This document shows, in pieces, positions 47,518 to 57,098 of a stretch of 64,000 bases of DNA. The position numbers were made by a program, and so were the translations under genes. The notes under the pieces were generated by a model. The model did not search any database and was not told where the DNA came from. It worked only from the letters and a program-made list of their open reading frames with translations. How positions within the stretch are numbered: the stretch's first letter is position 1; every line of letters starts with the position of its first letter. Source of the DNA: Sphingobacteriales bacterium (lineage in GTDB: Bacteria > Bacteroidota > Bacteroidia > Chitinophagales > UBA2359); contig CP064999.1 in NCBI GenBank assembly GCA_016700115.1, positions 2,170,001 through 2,234,000 of the forward strand, in the 5' to 3' direction.

Positions 47518-48987
47518 TTATGACAGATTACAGCGTTTTTTGAGGAATTGATAAAACAATCGCACACCTTTACCCGAACCGTTCTTCATGCGGTAGTTTC
47601 TGCCTTGCATATACCATGCATCAGGCATATCAATATGCATCCAGGGATAGTCGGTAAAATGTTCGAGAAATTTGGCTGCGGTGATAGCCCCACCTTCCGA
47701 GCCGCCGATGTTTTTTAAATCGGCAATATCCGATTTCATGAGGTCTAAATATTCTCGCCAAAGGGGCATTTCCACCAATCGTTCATAAACCTCTAAGCCA
47801 CTATTTTTTAAAGCTTTGGTATCTTTTCTGGATGCATTACTCATTAAAAGGGAGGCCTGTGAGCCAACAGCAATAGCGGCAGCACCTGTCAAAGTTGCGA
47901 CATCTATCACCAATTCCGGTTTATATTTTTTGGCATAACTCAACGCATCTCCTAAAATCATTCGTCCTTCGGCATCAGTGTTTAGCACCTCAACAGTAGT
48001 GCCGTCATACATCGTAACTACATCACCCGGAACATAAGCGTTTTCGCCGGGGCGGTTGTCGGTTGCAGGAACCAAACCAATCACATATAGCGGAAGCTTG
48101 TTGGCGGCAATGGCATACATCGTACAGCCTACAGCCACAGCGCCTGCCATGTCGCATTTCATATAATCCATTGAATTGGTTGTGGGTTTCAGACTAAGCC
48201 CTCCAGTATCAAATACCACTCCTTTGCCAACTAATATGACAGGTTGTTTGTTGACCGCACGTTTTGGCTTCCATTCCATAATAGTAAACGTAGGAGGTTC
48301 CTGACTGCCGCGGTTTACCGCAAGCAAACCGCCCATTTTCAAACTTTCAATTTTCTTTTTATCAAAAATGGTGGTTTTAAATCCCGATTTCTTACCCATT
48401 TCTTTAAAACTTTCGGCAAGTTGTTCTGCCGTTTGGTAAACAGGGGGTTCGTTTATCAGATCGCGTGCAGAGCAAACTGCATCCAACAAGTTTTGCAGCT
48501 CTTCTACTTCCTGTTTGGTAGCGCTGTCTTCGGGCAAATAAATCCTTTTGAGTGAATTTTTAATCTTCTCCGCATCTTTCCGGTATTTCAAAAATTGATA
48601 GTTGGCTAATACCATCCCTTCTGCAAAATGCCATGCTGCGTTTGGTATGCTGCTTTCGTTGCTGATAACTGCTTCCGTAGTTTTGTATTTGTTCAACAAC
48701 TGAGTGGCATCGGCAGCAGCAATCCGGCAGTTTTCATGTGCAATATGAACATCGTTTTCTTTTTTAAAATAACTGATGATGCGCAATTTGTGATAATCAT
48801 TCACAACTATCGGAAAGGCTTCGGCGGCTACTTGTTTTTTGATAAATCCCAACTGCTCTTCGTTAAATCCTAACTGCTCCCAAAGCGTATGATCATCGGC
48901 TATATATACTACCGAAACATTGTCTTGTATCTTTGCAACTGATTTTAACTCCATAACATCGCTACTTTTCTTTTTTTGATTAAGCAT
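47518..48987 (-). CDS. pepA: Leucyl aminopeptidase, M17 family
   Basis: A 489-residue cytosolic di-metal aminopeptidase when started at ATG 48987 (MLNQKKKSSDVMELKSV); the frame extends to a TTG at 48996, and ATG 48954 (MELKS) is another option. The N-terminal macrodomain-like region (about 15-170) precedes the catalytic domain with ILVGKGVVFDTGGLSLKP (Lys and Asp ligands), MKCDMAGAVAVG, and the family signature NTDAEGRMILGDAL, followed by DVATLTGAAAIAVG. It releases N-terminal residues during peptide turnover. It is divergent from rsmA and precedes pdxA on the same strand. Confidence 0.93.
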   Translation of the reverse strand: MLNQKKKSSDVMELKSVAKIQDNVSVVYIADDHTLWEQLGFNEEQLGFIKKQVAAEAFPIVVNDYHKLRIISYFKKENDVHIAHENCRIAAADATQLLNKYKTTEAVISNESSIPNAAWHFAEGMVLANYQFLKYRKDAEKIKNSLKRIYLPEDSATKQEVEELQNLLDAVCSARDLINEPPVYQTAEQLAESFKEMGKKSGFKTTIFDKKKIESLKMGGLLAVNRGSQEPPTFTIMEWKPKRAVNKQPVILVGKGVVFDTGGLSLKPTTNSMDYMKCDMAGAVAVGCTMYAIAANKLPLYVIGLVPATDNRPGENAYVPGDVVTMYDGTTVEVLNTDAEGRMILGDALSYAKKYKPELVIDVATLTGAAAIAVGSQASLLMSNASRKDTKALKNSGLEVYERLVEMPLWREYLDLMKSDIADLKNIGGSEGGAITAAKFLEHFTDYPWMHIDMPDAWYMQGRNYRMKNGSGKGVRLFYQFLKKRCNLS

Positions 48988-49287
48988 AAAAAACAATAAA
49001 ATCTTAAAAGGATAGGTAAACCTATCACTGAAGGCACAAAATTAAGCAAAAAAATATATCTCTCTTACTATTTAACCCTAATTAGGCAATTTACCCCCTT
49101 ACTTCAAAAAGGTTAATATTTATATTTTATCTGATAAAAGTGATAAATCAAAAATCAGGATTTCATTTGAACCGACATTCAAAAAGCTGCTACCGGACAT
49201 TGGTTTACTTTTACGGACGATAAGCCAATATTCAATTCCCGACTATTAATACCCTGCTATTCAAAAAAATAACAAAACCGACATTAG
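48988..49287. other. Divergent promoter region of pepA and rsmA
   Basis: Three hundred AT-rich bases that must hold two divergent promoters. T/A runs are abundant and no TAnnTTTG box could be assigned with confidence. No gene seen. Confidence 0.4.
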
Positions 49288-50067
49288 ATGAGAAAGCTAA
49301 AACAATTTGGGCAACATTTTTTAAAACATCCTCAAATTGCCGAACGCATAGCAGATAGCCTTCAACTGGAAGGAACGGGATCGGATATAGTGGTAGAAAT
49401 CGGCCCCGGACAAGGCATCCTCACCCGGTTCCTTTACAATCGCTCCGGTGTTAAGTTGTTTGTAGTCGAAATTGACAATCGTTTACCCGAAATATTGATT
49501 CAAAAATACCCTTTATTGGAGGGGCATATCATAGAACAGGATGTGTTAAAAGTACATTTTGAGGACTATATCGGACAGGAGCCTTTTTGGATGATTGGAA
49601 ACTTTCCATACAATATTTCTTCTCAGATTTTGTTCAAAGCCCTCGACTACCGTCACCGGTTGAAACAGGTGGTCGGCATGTTTCAAAAGGAAGTAGCTCA
49701 ACGCATCGTGGCAAAAGAAGGCAACAAGCACTACGGTATTCTCAGCGTACTGTTGCAGGCATATTTTAAAACCGAGTATTTGTTTGAGGTAAGTCCGGGC
49801 AGTTTTGACCCTCCTCCCAAAGTTCAGTCTGCTGTTGTCCGTTTGACTCCGACCGAAGAATATTCCCATCTTATCAACAACCACAAGCAGTTTAAACAAA
49901 CGGTTAAGCAGGCCTTCAACCAAAGGCGCAAAATGCTGCGCAATGCGTTACTTCCTTTTCAATTTCATTTTGACCGGCTCCCGCCCGAGCTTCCTCAAAA
50001 ACGGGCAGAGCAAATCAGCCTTAACGGGTTTATTGATTTGGCTAATGCCATGATTAACCCTGAATAA
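49288..50067 (+). CDS. rsmA: 16S rRNA (adenine1518/1519-N6)-dimethyltransferase
   Basis: A 259-residue SAM-dependent methyltransferase (KsgA) that dimethylates two adenines near the 3' end of 16S rRNA, a late step in 30S maturation. Motifs: QFGQHFLKHPQIAERIADSL (N-terminal RNA contact), IVVEIGPGQGILTRFLY (motif I, SAM binding), VVEIDNRLPEIL (motif II), NFPYNISSQILFK (motif IV, NxPY) and SPGSFDPPPKVQSAVVRL. Length and ending are typical. It starts 300 bases from the divergent pepA. Confidence 0.96.
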   Translation: MRKLKQFGQHFLKHPQIAERIADSLQLEGTGSDIVVEIGPGQGILTRFLYNRSGVKLFVVEIDNRLPEILIQKYPLLEGHIIEQDVLKVHFEDYIGQEPFWMIGNFPYNISSQILFKALDYRHRLKQVVGMFQKEVAQRIVAKEGNKHYGILSVLLQAYFKTEYLFEVSPGSFDPPPKVQSAVVRLTPTEEYSHLINNHKQFKQTVKQAFNQRRKMLRNALLPFQFHFDRLPPELPQKRAEQISLNGFIDLANAMINPE

Positions 50068-50344
50068 GTATTGAATCCAATGCTTGGTTTTATTGAACTA
50101 AAAACATCGGGGAAAACCAAATCATCAACCATTATAAGCATATAAGTTAACTGCAAAAAGCCAGATAATTCGCAGTCGTTATTCCAATGCTGAATTTCAA
50201 CCCCCCTTTTTCGTCAAAACATAAAAATTGAGGTAAGCCAAATTTATTGTCGGGTAGTTGATGCTTTGATGTGGTTCTTCTTAAGCACAAAACTAAATTG
50301 CCTTTATTTACACATTCTTTAAGTCTGTCCGCCAATCTTAAAAA
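50068..50344. other. Intergenic spacer
   Basis: A 277-base gap between rsmA and the large adhesin gene, both on the plus strand. A minus-strand frame overlapping the adhesin start (50147..50440) has no domain and is rejected. No clear terminator hairpin for rsmA. Confidence 0.4.
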
Positions 50345-53300
50345 ATGTGTTGCATGATCAGGCATTTCTATATTTTTTGTATCTTTTTCAGCTTCGGCAG
50401 CCCGACAGTTTTTGCACAAATATTTTTTGCTCCGGGTCAAACGATTTCTGTTGCCGAAGCCTTAAACCCCATGAAAGTTTTTGCCGCCGATTTGGACGGA
50501 GATGGGTTTACGGATGTGCTCGTTGCCTCTTCGGCAGACAATGAAATTTCATGGTATCGCAATGATGGGTTTGGAAATTTTGGTGAACAACAGGTGATTT
50601 CGACCCTTACGATAGGAACTAATGCGGTATATGCCGCCGATTTGGATGGAGACGGGGATGCAGATGTGCTGTCCGCATCCTATACCGACAACACCATCGC
50701 CTGGTTTGAAAACGACGGAACCGGAAATTTTGGAACGATACAAACCATTTCTGTCAATGCCAATGGAGCGCGGGCAGTGATTGCCGAAGATTTGGACGGA
50801 GATGGCGATAAAGATGTGTTGTCGGCTTCACATAATGACAATAAAGTTGCGTGGTATGAAAACGATGGAGCAGGCAACTTCGGCCCGCAGCAGGTAATTA
50901 CCAACAGTGCATTCGGGACCCATGCCATATATTCGTTGGATTTGGACAATGACGGAGATGCAGATGTGTTGTCGGCATCGTTTTACGACAATAAAATTGC
51001 CTGGTATGAAAATGATGGTTCCGGAAATTTCGGCGGTCAGTTAATTCTTTCAACTGACATTAACGGAGCATGGTCAGTTTATGCGGCAGATTTGGACGGA
51101 GATGGAGACCCTGAGGTTTTGGGTGCATCCGGAGGGGGTAATTTAATAGCATGGTTCGAAAACTTCGGAAATGGAATCTTCGGACCTCTGCAAATCTTCA
51201 CTACCGAAGCTGAACTCGGACGCGCAGTTTTTGCCGCCGACCTGGATAACGACGGAGATATGGATGTGCTCACCGCATCGCATATTGAAAACAAAATTGC
51301 CTGGTATGAAAACGAAGGAGCGGCCAACTTCGGACCTCAGCAAATTATTGGCAACCAAGCTATCGGACCTAACAGCATCTTTGTCGCCGACCTCGATGCT
51401 GATGGCGATTTGGATGTTTTATCCACCTCCACTTTTGATAACAAAATCGTTTGGTACGAAAACATTCCATTTACCGAAACTAATCCTGTTCCGCCTGTTG
51501 CCGCCTTCACCACCCTACCCCCTGCTAATCATCCCGATACATTGTATCTCTGTTCCGGTCAAAACATTCAATTCTTCAACCAATCTCAAAATACCAGTAC
51601 TTTTTTATGGGATTTTGGCAATGGTCATTTTTCAAACACTGCCAACCCCGTTTACACATATCCTCAACCCGGTATTTACTCTGTATTTTTAACAGCAATT
51701 CATCCTGTTGCTTCTCTGAACGATACTGCAAACCTTGTGATTGTGGTTGAAAACTCTCCGATACCCGGCATCTCGTGCCCTTCAACGGTATGTTTTGGAA
51801 CAAATACGGAATATACGACCGAGGCCGGTTGCGCTGCGTACCTTTGGGAAATTTCCGGCGGAACAATTACCGGCGGACAAGGAACACCAACAATCTCAGT
51901 TATCTGGAACAACCCTCCTTTGGGTACTATTTCATTGACGACCGACTGCGGAGACAGCTTTTGCCAACTTCCTTCTGTGGCTTCAGTTCCAATAATAGAC
52001 ACGGAAGCTGCAATTTCCGGTCAACCTTTGTTTTGCATCTATGAAACTTTGGCCTATTCTGCCCCTGTTTTTGGCGGCACTAATTACCAATGGAGCATCA
52101 CCCCACCCACTGCCGGAATAATATTGAGTGGACAAGGTAGTGCTTCGGTGGTGATACAATGGAATACGGATGCGGCAATATTGCAGGTATCCTATCAACA
52201 TTATCTGCTCGACTGCAACGGAGAGGCCGCTTTATCTGTCAGTCCAAAGCCTGCGTTTGAAGTTGTTCCGGTAAATACTGCTTGTATGGAGGGACAAACT
52301 ATTTTTAGTGTCAATGTTCCGTTTCAAATGAACTGGGCTGTAACAGGAGGAAGTATCATTTCGGGGCAAAATACCGAATCTATCCTTGTGAGCTGGAATG
52401 TCCCCGGAACTGCAATGATTACGGCTGTTCCGTTGGAGGCAGACATTTTTTGCAATGAAGTTGCCTATACCTTTACCGAAGTAATGCCGGCTTTACCCAT
52501 CCCCACCATTTTTGGCAATGACGTAGTTTGCCCACTTGAGACATACCTCTATTCAGTGCCATCTGCTCAGAACAATACCCAGTATTTTTGGAACATTACC
52601 GGCGGCAGCATCGTCGAGGGGCAAACAAGTCCCGTAGTTACCGTTCAATGGGATAATTCGGGAGTATATGAACTATCGGTTTATGCTCAAAGTACAACAT
52701 CTCCATTTTGCGTTTCCGGATCTGCTGAGTTTAACCCGCAACCATTATCAAGCGCGCCGTTTTCTATCAACGGAAACGCTGTCGTTTGTCCAGAAAGCGC
52801 ATACACCTATAACATCACCACGCCTACAACCAATGCCGATTATGTTTGGAGCATTGTGCCCAACGAAGCCGGACAAATTGTTCAGGGGCAGGGGTCTTCC
52901 GAAACTCAGGTGCTATGGCAAACTCCGGCATCTGCCGCAGTAATTCATGCTTTTTTTTGTGGCGAAACTGCCTCGTTTCCGGTAACAATAGATATTATCC
53001 CGCAGCCTTTTATCTCACAAGCAGATACGCTTTGTTTGGGAAGTGCTGCCCAGTTGATGGTGGCAGATGCCAATGCCGGAGTTGACTACCTGTCATGGTT
53101 TTGGCAAAATGAAAACAATGAACCTTTGAGCGAGTTGCCCATTTTAGAAGTATTTAGCGAAGGAGTGTACCATGTTCAGGTAAGCAATACTGCGGGCTGT
53201 ATGGCACAAACCGAAATCAGAGTAAACGGGCATACTGCTCCTGTTGCCGAAATTTTAACACCCGGAGCAACGGTTTGCATCGAAAATCCGCTCGATATTC

Positions 53301-55816
53301 CAATGTTTGCGGTTGATGGCACCAACTATATTTTTGAATGGATGGTGAATGATGCCTTGATTGAAGGGGCTGATACTCCTTTTTTGACTCATGTTTCGGA
53401 TACCACTTTGCAGGAATTTAACTATCAGGTATTGGTAACGGATACTACCAATACTTGTGAAATTTTATCGGGACAGTTAAACATTTTGCAGATTTCCTGC
53501 CCCTCAGGGCCTCCCGGTCCTACCGATCCGACCGACCCCCCGCTTCCGCCACCTCCTTTCCTCTGCCCACCGGTCGAGGGCTATACCGTTGATTTTGACC
53601 TGAACATTGATGGCAACAATTGCAATACAGTCTATCTCGACCAACTTTCCGAAGGAGATTTTATCTATTTTACCATCTATTGGGGCGATGGTACAATAGA
53701 TACGCTTGCGGGAACAACTGCCTCCCATACTTATTCAACTTATATCACCAATGTTTACAACATCACTTTGGTAGGATATTTTATCCATCCCGAAACAGGA
53801 AACACTTGTTTAACCTCGTCTTTTACCACCCACAATGTTCCATTGGTAGCGAGGTTTGACTTTACAGCAGCCTGTCTCGGCCAGGAGTGGGGATTTCAGG
53901 ACCATTCCTACTACCTGCCTACTACTTTTATCAGTTCGTGGATTTGGGATTTCGGCGATGGAACTACCCCTTTTTCGGGAAGCCAAACCGAAACTCATGT
54001 CTATACGCAAGCCGGAACCTATAGCCCTTCCCTCACCGTTTCCAACGGAAACTGCGCCGTTTCTGCTCAACAAACTTTTACCATCAGCGATTCGCCCAAT
54101 GCAGGATTTACCGTAGCAGGCGGTACCTGTGCCGGCAGCTTCACGCAGTTTGTTCCCGACAATACAAACTATTATGGCTATTTTTGGAACTTTGGAGAAA
54201 CAACAACAGAGGTAAAATCACCGGTTTTTTCTTTTCCGGAAGCCGGCATATATACCGTAGAATTACAAGTTACGGACGAACAGGGTTGCATCTCGCCCGT
54301 TGTCAGTCAGGATGTAGTGATTCAAAATCCGCCTGAACCTGAAAGTATTGTGGCCTCCGGTACATTGTTTTGCAGTGGAAATACCGCCATCCTCAACGCT
54401 CCCGAAGGAGGAATAGCTTATCAATGGTCGTCAGGACAAAACACGCAACAAATAAACATCGGCAATTCGGGCAGTTATTGGGTGAATGTAACGCTTCCAA
54501 ATGGATGTCATTATTCAACCCCGCCGGTTGAGATACAAGTTATACCATCCCCGGAACTCAACCTAAGCCCTGAAATATCCATCATTCCGATTTGTAGCGG
54601 TGATACAATGACCTTACAGGTAACAGAGCAACCGACTTATACTTACCAATGGATGCCCGGATTTAGCAATACCCATCAACTCGAAGTTACCACTTCGGGC
54701 GTTTGGGAAGTTACTGTTACTGATACCCTAACCGGCTGCTTTACTGCGGGTCTTGCAGAAACACAATTGCAAAATCAGATTGCCAGTCCGGTAGTCGTGT
54801 TTCAGGAGGCAACCATTTGCGAAGGTGAAACAACTTTGGCGTTCATCGCCTCATTTACCAACCCAAACCATCAGTATGTATGGACAAATGGCATGACCGG
54901 AACAGAAATTACCTTGGCAGCACCCGGAAATTATGGGGCAGTAGCTGTTGACCAATTCGGATGTACTTCCGATACTTCTGATATTGTTTCGCTAAGTGTC
55001 AGCCAGTATCCGGATTTCAGTGAATTTCCTGCCGGATGCTATGCTATTTGTCATGGAGAAATTATCGGTGTTCCGGCCGGCGTTGCGCAGTCTTATCAGT
55101 GGTATTACAACGGTAATCCTATTTTTGGTGCAACCGGTAACGAATATATGCCGCAGGCGGTTGGTGATTATTGGGTAGAGATGATCAATGCCGGTAATTG
55201 TGCTGAAAACACCGGCACCTTGCAGTTAAATTTCCTGACCGATTGTTTTCCGCCCCTGCCGGTTTCACTTACAGAATTTAATGGTAAAGTTTTGCCCGAA
55301 TCTAATTTGCTTGAATGGACAACAGCATCAGAAACCAATGCCGCATTTTTTACCCTGCAATCCTCTTCCAACGGGCAGGATTTTTTCAATCTCGCCCAAA
55401 TTCCGGCTTCAGGAAACAGCAGCACAGCGCGACATTACCAATACACCCACCACCAACCCAATACCCTGACCTATTACCGCCTGCTGCAAACCGATTTTGA
55501 CGGCATTTTCCAACAAGTTGGAAGTGTAATATCCCTGCTGCGTCTAAGCGCTTCAACCAATTTGAAGATAAAACAGATTTATCCAAACCCTGCTCAAAAC
55601 TCGGTACAGATAATCATTACTTCCGACAGTCTTCAACCCGTTACCTTTTGTATTTATGATTTAACCGGTCGTGTCGTGCTTTGCCTCGACCCCTTCTCGT
55701 TTACAGGTGATACCACCCTACATTTTGACCTGAACCAACAGCCCGCAGGAGTGTATTTACTTTCACTCAATAACGGGGAAAGCATGACTTTGAGTAAACT
55801 GATAAAAGAAAAGTGA
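50345..55816 (+). CDS. Very large T9SS-secreted FG-GAP/PKD adhesin
   Basis: An 1823-residue exported protein. ATG 50345 (MCCMIRHFYIFCIF) or ATG 50354 gives a signal peptide ending VFAQ. Residues about 35-375 hold seven FG-GAP blades of ~50 residues (ADLDGDGDADVLSASYTDN, IAWYENDGAGNFGPQQV) that are close copies, so the gene contains near-direct ~150-bp repeats. Then come a PKD domain (about 395-475, FLWDFGNGHFS), six or more Ig/SprB-like repeats with 'YxWSI..', 'W..TGGSI..GQ' motifs, a Pro-rich hinge (GPTDPTDPPLPPPP, about 1060), further PKD-type domains (SWIWDFGDGTTPF) and the closing T9SS sorting domain (IYPNPAQNSVQIIIT, IYDLTGRVVLC, PAGVYLLSLNNG). Probably a cell-surface adhesin or gliding-related fibre. 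Confidence 0.88.
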   Translation: MCCMIRHFYIFCIFFSFGSPTVFAQIFFAPGQTISVAEALNPMKVFAADLDGDGFTDVLVASSADNEISWYRNDGFGNFGEQQVISTLTIGTNAVYAADLDGDGDADVLSASYTDNTIAWFENDGTGNFGTIQTISVNANGARAVIAEDLDGDGDKDVLSASHNDNKVAWYENDGAGNFGPQQVITNSAFGTHAIYSLDLDNDGDADVLSASFYDNKIAWYENDGSGNFGGQLILSTDINGAWSVYAADLDGDGDPEVLGASGGGNLIAWFENFGNGIFGPLQIFTTEAELGRAVFAADLDNDGDMDVLTASHIENKIAWYENEGAANFGPQQIIGNQAIGPNSIFVADLDADGDLDVLSTSTFDNKIVWYENIPFTETNPVPPVAAFTTLPPANHPDTLYLCSGQNIQFFNQSQNTSTFLWDFGNGHFSNTANPVYTYPQPGIYSVFLTAIHPVASLNDTANLVIVVENSPIPGISCPSTVCFGTNTEYTTEAGCAAYLWEISGGTITGGQGTPTISVIWNNPPLGTISLTTDCGDSFCQLPSVASVPIIDTEAAISGQPLFCIYETLAYSAPVFGGTNYQWSITPPTAGIILSGQGSASVVIQWNTDAAILQVSYQHYLLDCNGEAALSVSPKPAFEVVPVNTACMEGQTIFSVNVPFQMNWAVTGGSIISGQNTESILVSWNVPGTAMITAVPLEADIFCNEVAYTFTEVMPALPIPTIFGNDVVCPLETYLYSVPSAQNNTQYFWNITGGSIVEGQTSPVVTVQWDNSGVYELSVYAQSTTSPFCVSGSAEFNPQPLSSAPFSINGNAVVCPESAYTYNITTPTTNADYVWSIVPNEAGQIVQGQGSSETQVLWQTPASAAVIHAFFCGETASFPVTIDIIPQPFISQADTLCLGSAAQLMVADANAGVDYLSWFWQNENNEPLSELPILEVFSEGVYHVQVSNTAGCMAQTEIRVNGHTAPVAEILTPGATVCIENPLDIPMFAVDGTNYIFEWMVNDALIEGADTPFLTHVSDTTLQEFNYQVLVTDTTNTCEILSGQLNILQISCPSGPPGPTDPTDPPLPPPPFLCPPVEGYTVDFDLNIDGNNCNTVYLDQLSEGDFIYFTIYWGDGTIDTLAGTTASHTYSTYITNVYNITLVGYFIHPETGNTCLTSSFTTHNVPLVARFDFTAACLGQEWGFQDHSYYLPTTFISSWIWDFGDGTTPFSGSQTETHVYTQAGTYSPSLTVSNGNCAVSAQQTFTISDSPNAGFTVAGGTCAGSFTQFVPDNTNYYGYFWNFGETTTEVKSPVFSFPEAGIYTVELQVTDEQGCISPVVSQDVVIQNPPEPESIVASGTLFCSGNTAILNAPEGGIAYQWSSGQNTQQINIGNSGSYWVNVTLPNGCHYSTPPVEIQVIPSPELNLSPEISIIPICSGDTMTLQVTEQPTYTYQWMPGFSNTHQLEVTTSGVWEVTVTDTLTGCFTAGLAETQLQNQIASPVVVFQEATICEGETTLAFIASFTNPNHQYVWTNGMTGTEITLAAPGNYGAVAVDQFGCTSDTSDIVSLSVSQYPDFSEFPAGCYAICHGEIIGVPAGVAQSYQWYYNGNPIFGATGNEYMPQAVGDYWVEMINAGNCAENTGTLQLNFLTDCFPPLPVSLTEFNGKVLPESNLLEWTTASETNAAFFTLQSSSNGQDFFNLAQIPASGNSSTARHYQYTHHQPNTLTYYRLLQTDFDGIFQQVGSVISLLRLSASTNLKIKQIYPNPAQNSVQIIITSDSLQPVTFCIYDLTGRVVLCLDPFSFTGDTTLHFDLNQQPAGVYLLSLNNGESMTLSKLIKEK

Positions 55817-55880
55817 AAAGTGAAAAACTAAAAGTGAAAAACTAAAAGTGAAAAGTGAAAAACTAAAAGTATTAAAAGTC
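55809..55880. repeat. AAAAGTGAAAAACT repeat, left copy
   Basis: Directly at the stop of the adhesin gene the sequence repeats AAAAGTGAAAAACTAAAAGT three to four times. The reverse complement of the same series occurs at 57044..57080, so the segment between them is bracketed by inverted copies. Confidence 0.8.
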
Positions 55881-55923
55881 GAAGACACTTGGCCATTACC
55901 GAAAGCATTTGTCAGTAACGTAT

Positions 55924-56743
55924 AGAGAATATAATTTACCTCCAAAACACCACCGCCGGCGGCGACCGCGTAAGGGCAGAACACGATGCCCTTAACAATA
56001 TCGTCCTGCCCGTAAACAGCCCCTTCTGGAATATCAACTACCCCCCAAACGGATGGAACTGCCGGTGCGACACCCTCCAACTCACCAAAGACCAAGCCGA
56101 AAAAAAGGGAATATCCAATGAAAAAACCGCATCTAATGCCGCCAAATCCGCCACTACCCAAAAACTGTTTGAAGTCAATGTGGGCAAGTCTAAAGTAGTC
56201 TTTACCGATAACCACCCATACTTTCAAACCATACGCAAAAACCCCGCCGAGCTGTCTGCCACCAAAAACTATGGCATGAAAACCATAGAGCAGATTTATC
56301 AAAGCAAACAGAACCTGCCCGCTCTGCCAAAAAGCAATATAACTTCTTATGATGAATTGGTAAGCTGGTGGACTAATAACGAAAATGAAAGCGGTTCAAT
56401 TGAAATTCAATCTTCAGTAGGCTTAAAGGTGGCACTCAATAAAACCCTATTATCACACATGGGGCAAGCTAAACAAATAGCAGAAAAAAGGTACGAAATT
56501 ATGAAACAAGTAATTGAAACCATTGCTAACCCAAATGAGGCGTGGCAGCAATTCTACAAACCCCAAAGAAAACAGAGCAGAAAACTTCAAACAGCTTTTT
56601 TAGCATACTACCAAAACACCATTGTTGTAGTAAAAGCAGAAATGCAAAATGGCATTTTGGTAGTAATTACATATTTTGAATCTGAGCCAAACAAAAGCGA
56701 CAATGTTTCCAAACACAGAAAAGGGATTTTGATAAAAAAATAA
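55924..56743 (+). pseudogene. 5'-truncated phage Mu-F-like head gene with nuclease-like C-terminal domain
   Basis: An open frame runs from just after a TAA at 55918..55920 to TAA 56741, but the first part has no start codon. It opens with a hallmark of Mu gpF-like/SPP1 gp7-family minor head proteins: TAGGDRVRAEHDALNN, then SPFWNINYPPNGWNCRC. From the GTG at 56180 onwards (MGKSKVVFTDNHPYF) follow ~187 residues ending VITYFESEPNKSDNVSKHRKG, with the layout of the phage Barnase-EndoU-ColicinE5-RelE-like (PBECR) nuclease domains that often end such head proteins. Only the tail of the phage gene remains; its upstream part and the rest of a prophage are missing. The GTG might allow the nuclease-like part to be made alone. 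Confidence 0.75.
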
Positions 56744-56782
56744 AGCGGATTGCAATTGAATTACAGTCCGCTATTATTTAGA
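56744..56782 (+). terminator. Hairpin after the phage remnant
   Basis: AGCGGA (56744..56749) and TCCGCT (56767..56772) form a 6-bp stem immediately after the stop codon, with extra weak pairing in the loop and an ATTATTT tail. It is placed where an intrinsic terminator would be. Confidence 0.4.
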
Positions 56783-56896
56783 ACGAACGACACTAAGAGA
56801 ATTGCGCTGCAAACGGATACATTAAAATGTCGGTCTTTCTAACGCAAAGATAAACCACTTGCCTCAAACCACCAAAACTTTTTTTTTCAAAAGTAC

Positions 56897-56916
56897 AGAC
56901 GCACGGCCGTGCGTCT
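56897..56916. repeat. 20-bp perfect GC-rich palindrome
   Basis: AGACGCACGGCCGTGCGTCT is an exact palindrome in otherwise AT-rich DNA, embedded in GTAC...CTAA. Similar 'AGACGC...GCGTCT' palindromes occur as dispersed REP-like elements in cyanobacteria and some Bacteroidota, so this may be one such element. Confidence 0.7.
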
Positions 56917-56932
56917 CTAATAATCAAACACC

Positions 56933-57022
56933 ATGTCCAAAACAATCTTAGATTTCAACATAGGCAAAGACACCATATCCGCCACCGTAGATAAAATCTT
57001 TGCTAAAACTATGAGGTTTTAA
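56933..57022 (+). CDS. Possible 29-residue phage-gene fragment
   Basis: ATG 56933 opens MSKTILDFNIGKDTISATVD and continues KIFAKTMRF to TAA at 57020. It lies within the segment bracketed by the inverted repeats. The regular beta/helix start looks like the N-terminus of a longer protein cut short, plausibly another phage gene; this is an inference from context only. Confidence 0.3.
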   Translation: MSKTILDFNIGKDTISATVDKIFAKTMRF

Positions 57023-57043
57023 ACACCCCCTCTATCAAGGTCA

Positions 57044-57080
57044 TCACTTTTAGTTTTTCACTTTTAGTTTTTCACTTTTT
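57044..57080. repeat. AAAAGTGAAAAACT repeat, right (inverted) copy
   Basis: Reads CACTTTTAGTTTTTCACTTT on the plus strand, the reverse complement of the series at 55809..55880. It lies 19 bases from the icd stop codon. Confidence 0.8.
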
Positions 57081-57098
57081 AGGAGTAAGTAGGGGTGT

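Noticed and set aside
50147..50440. 97-codon minus-strand frame overlapping the adhesin start
   Set aside because: Overlaps a strongly supported gene and has no recognisable domain.
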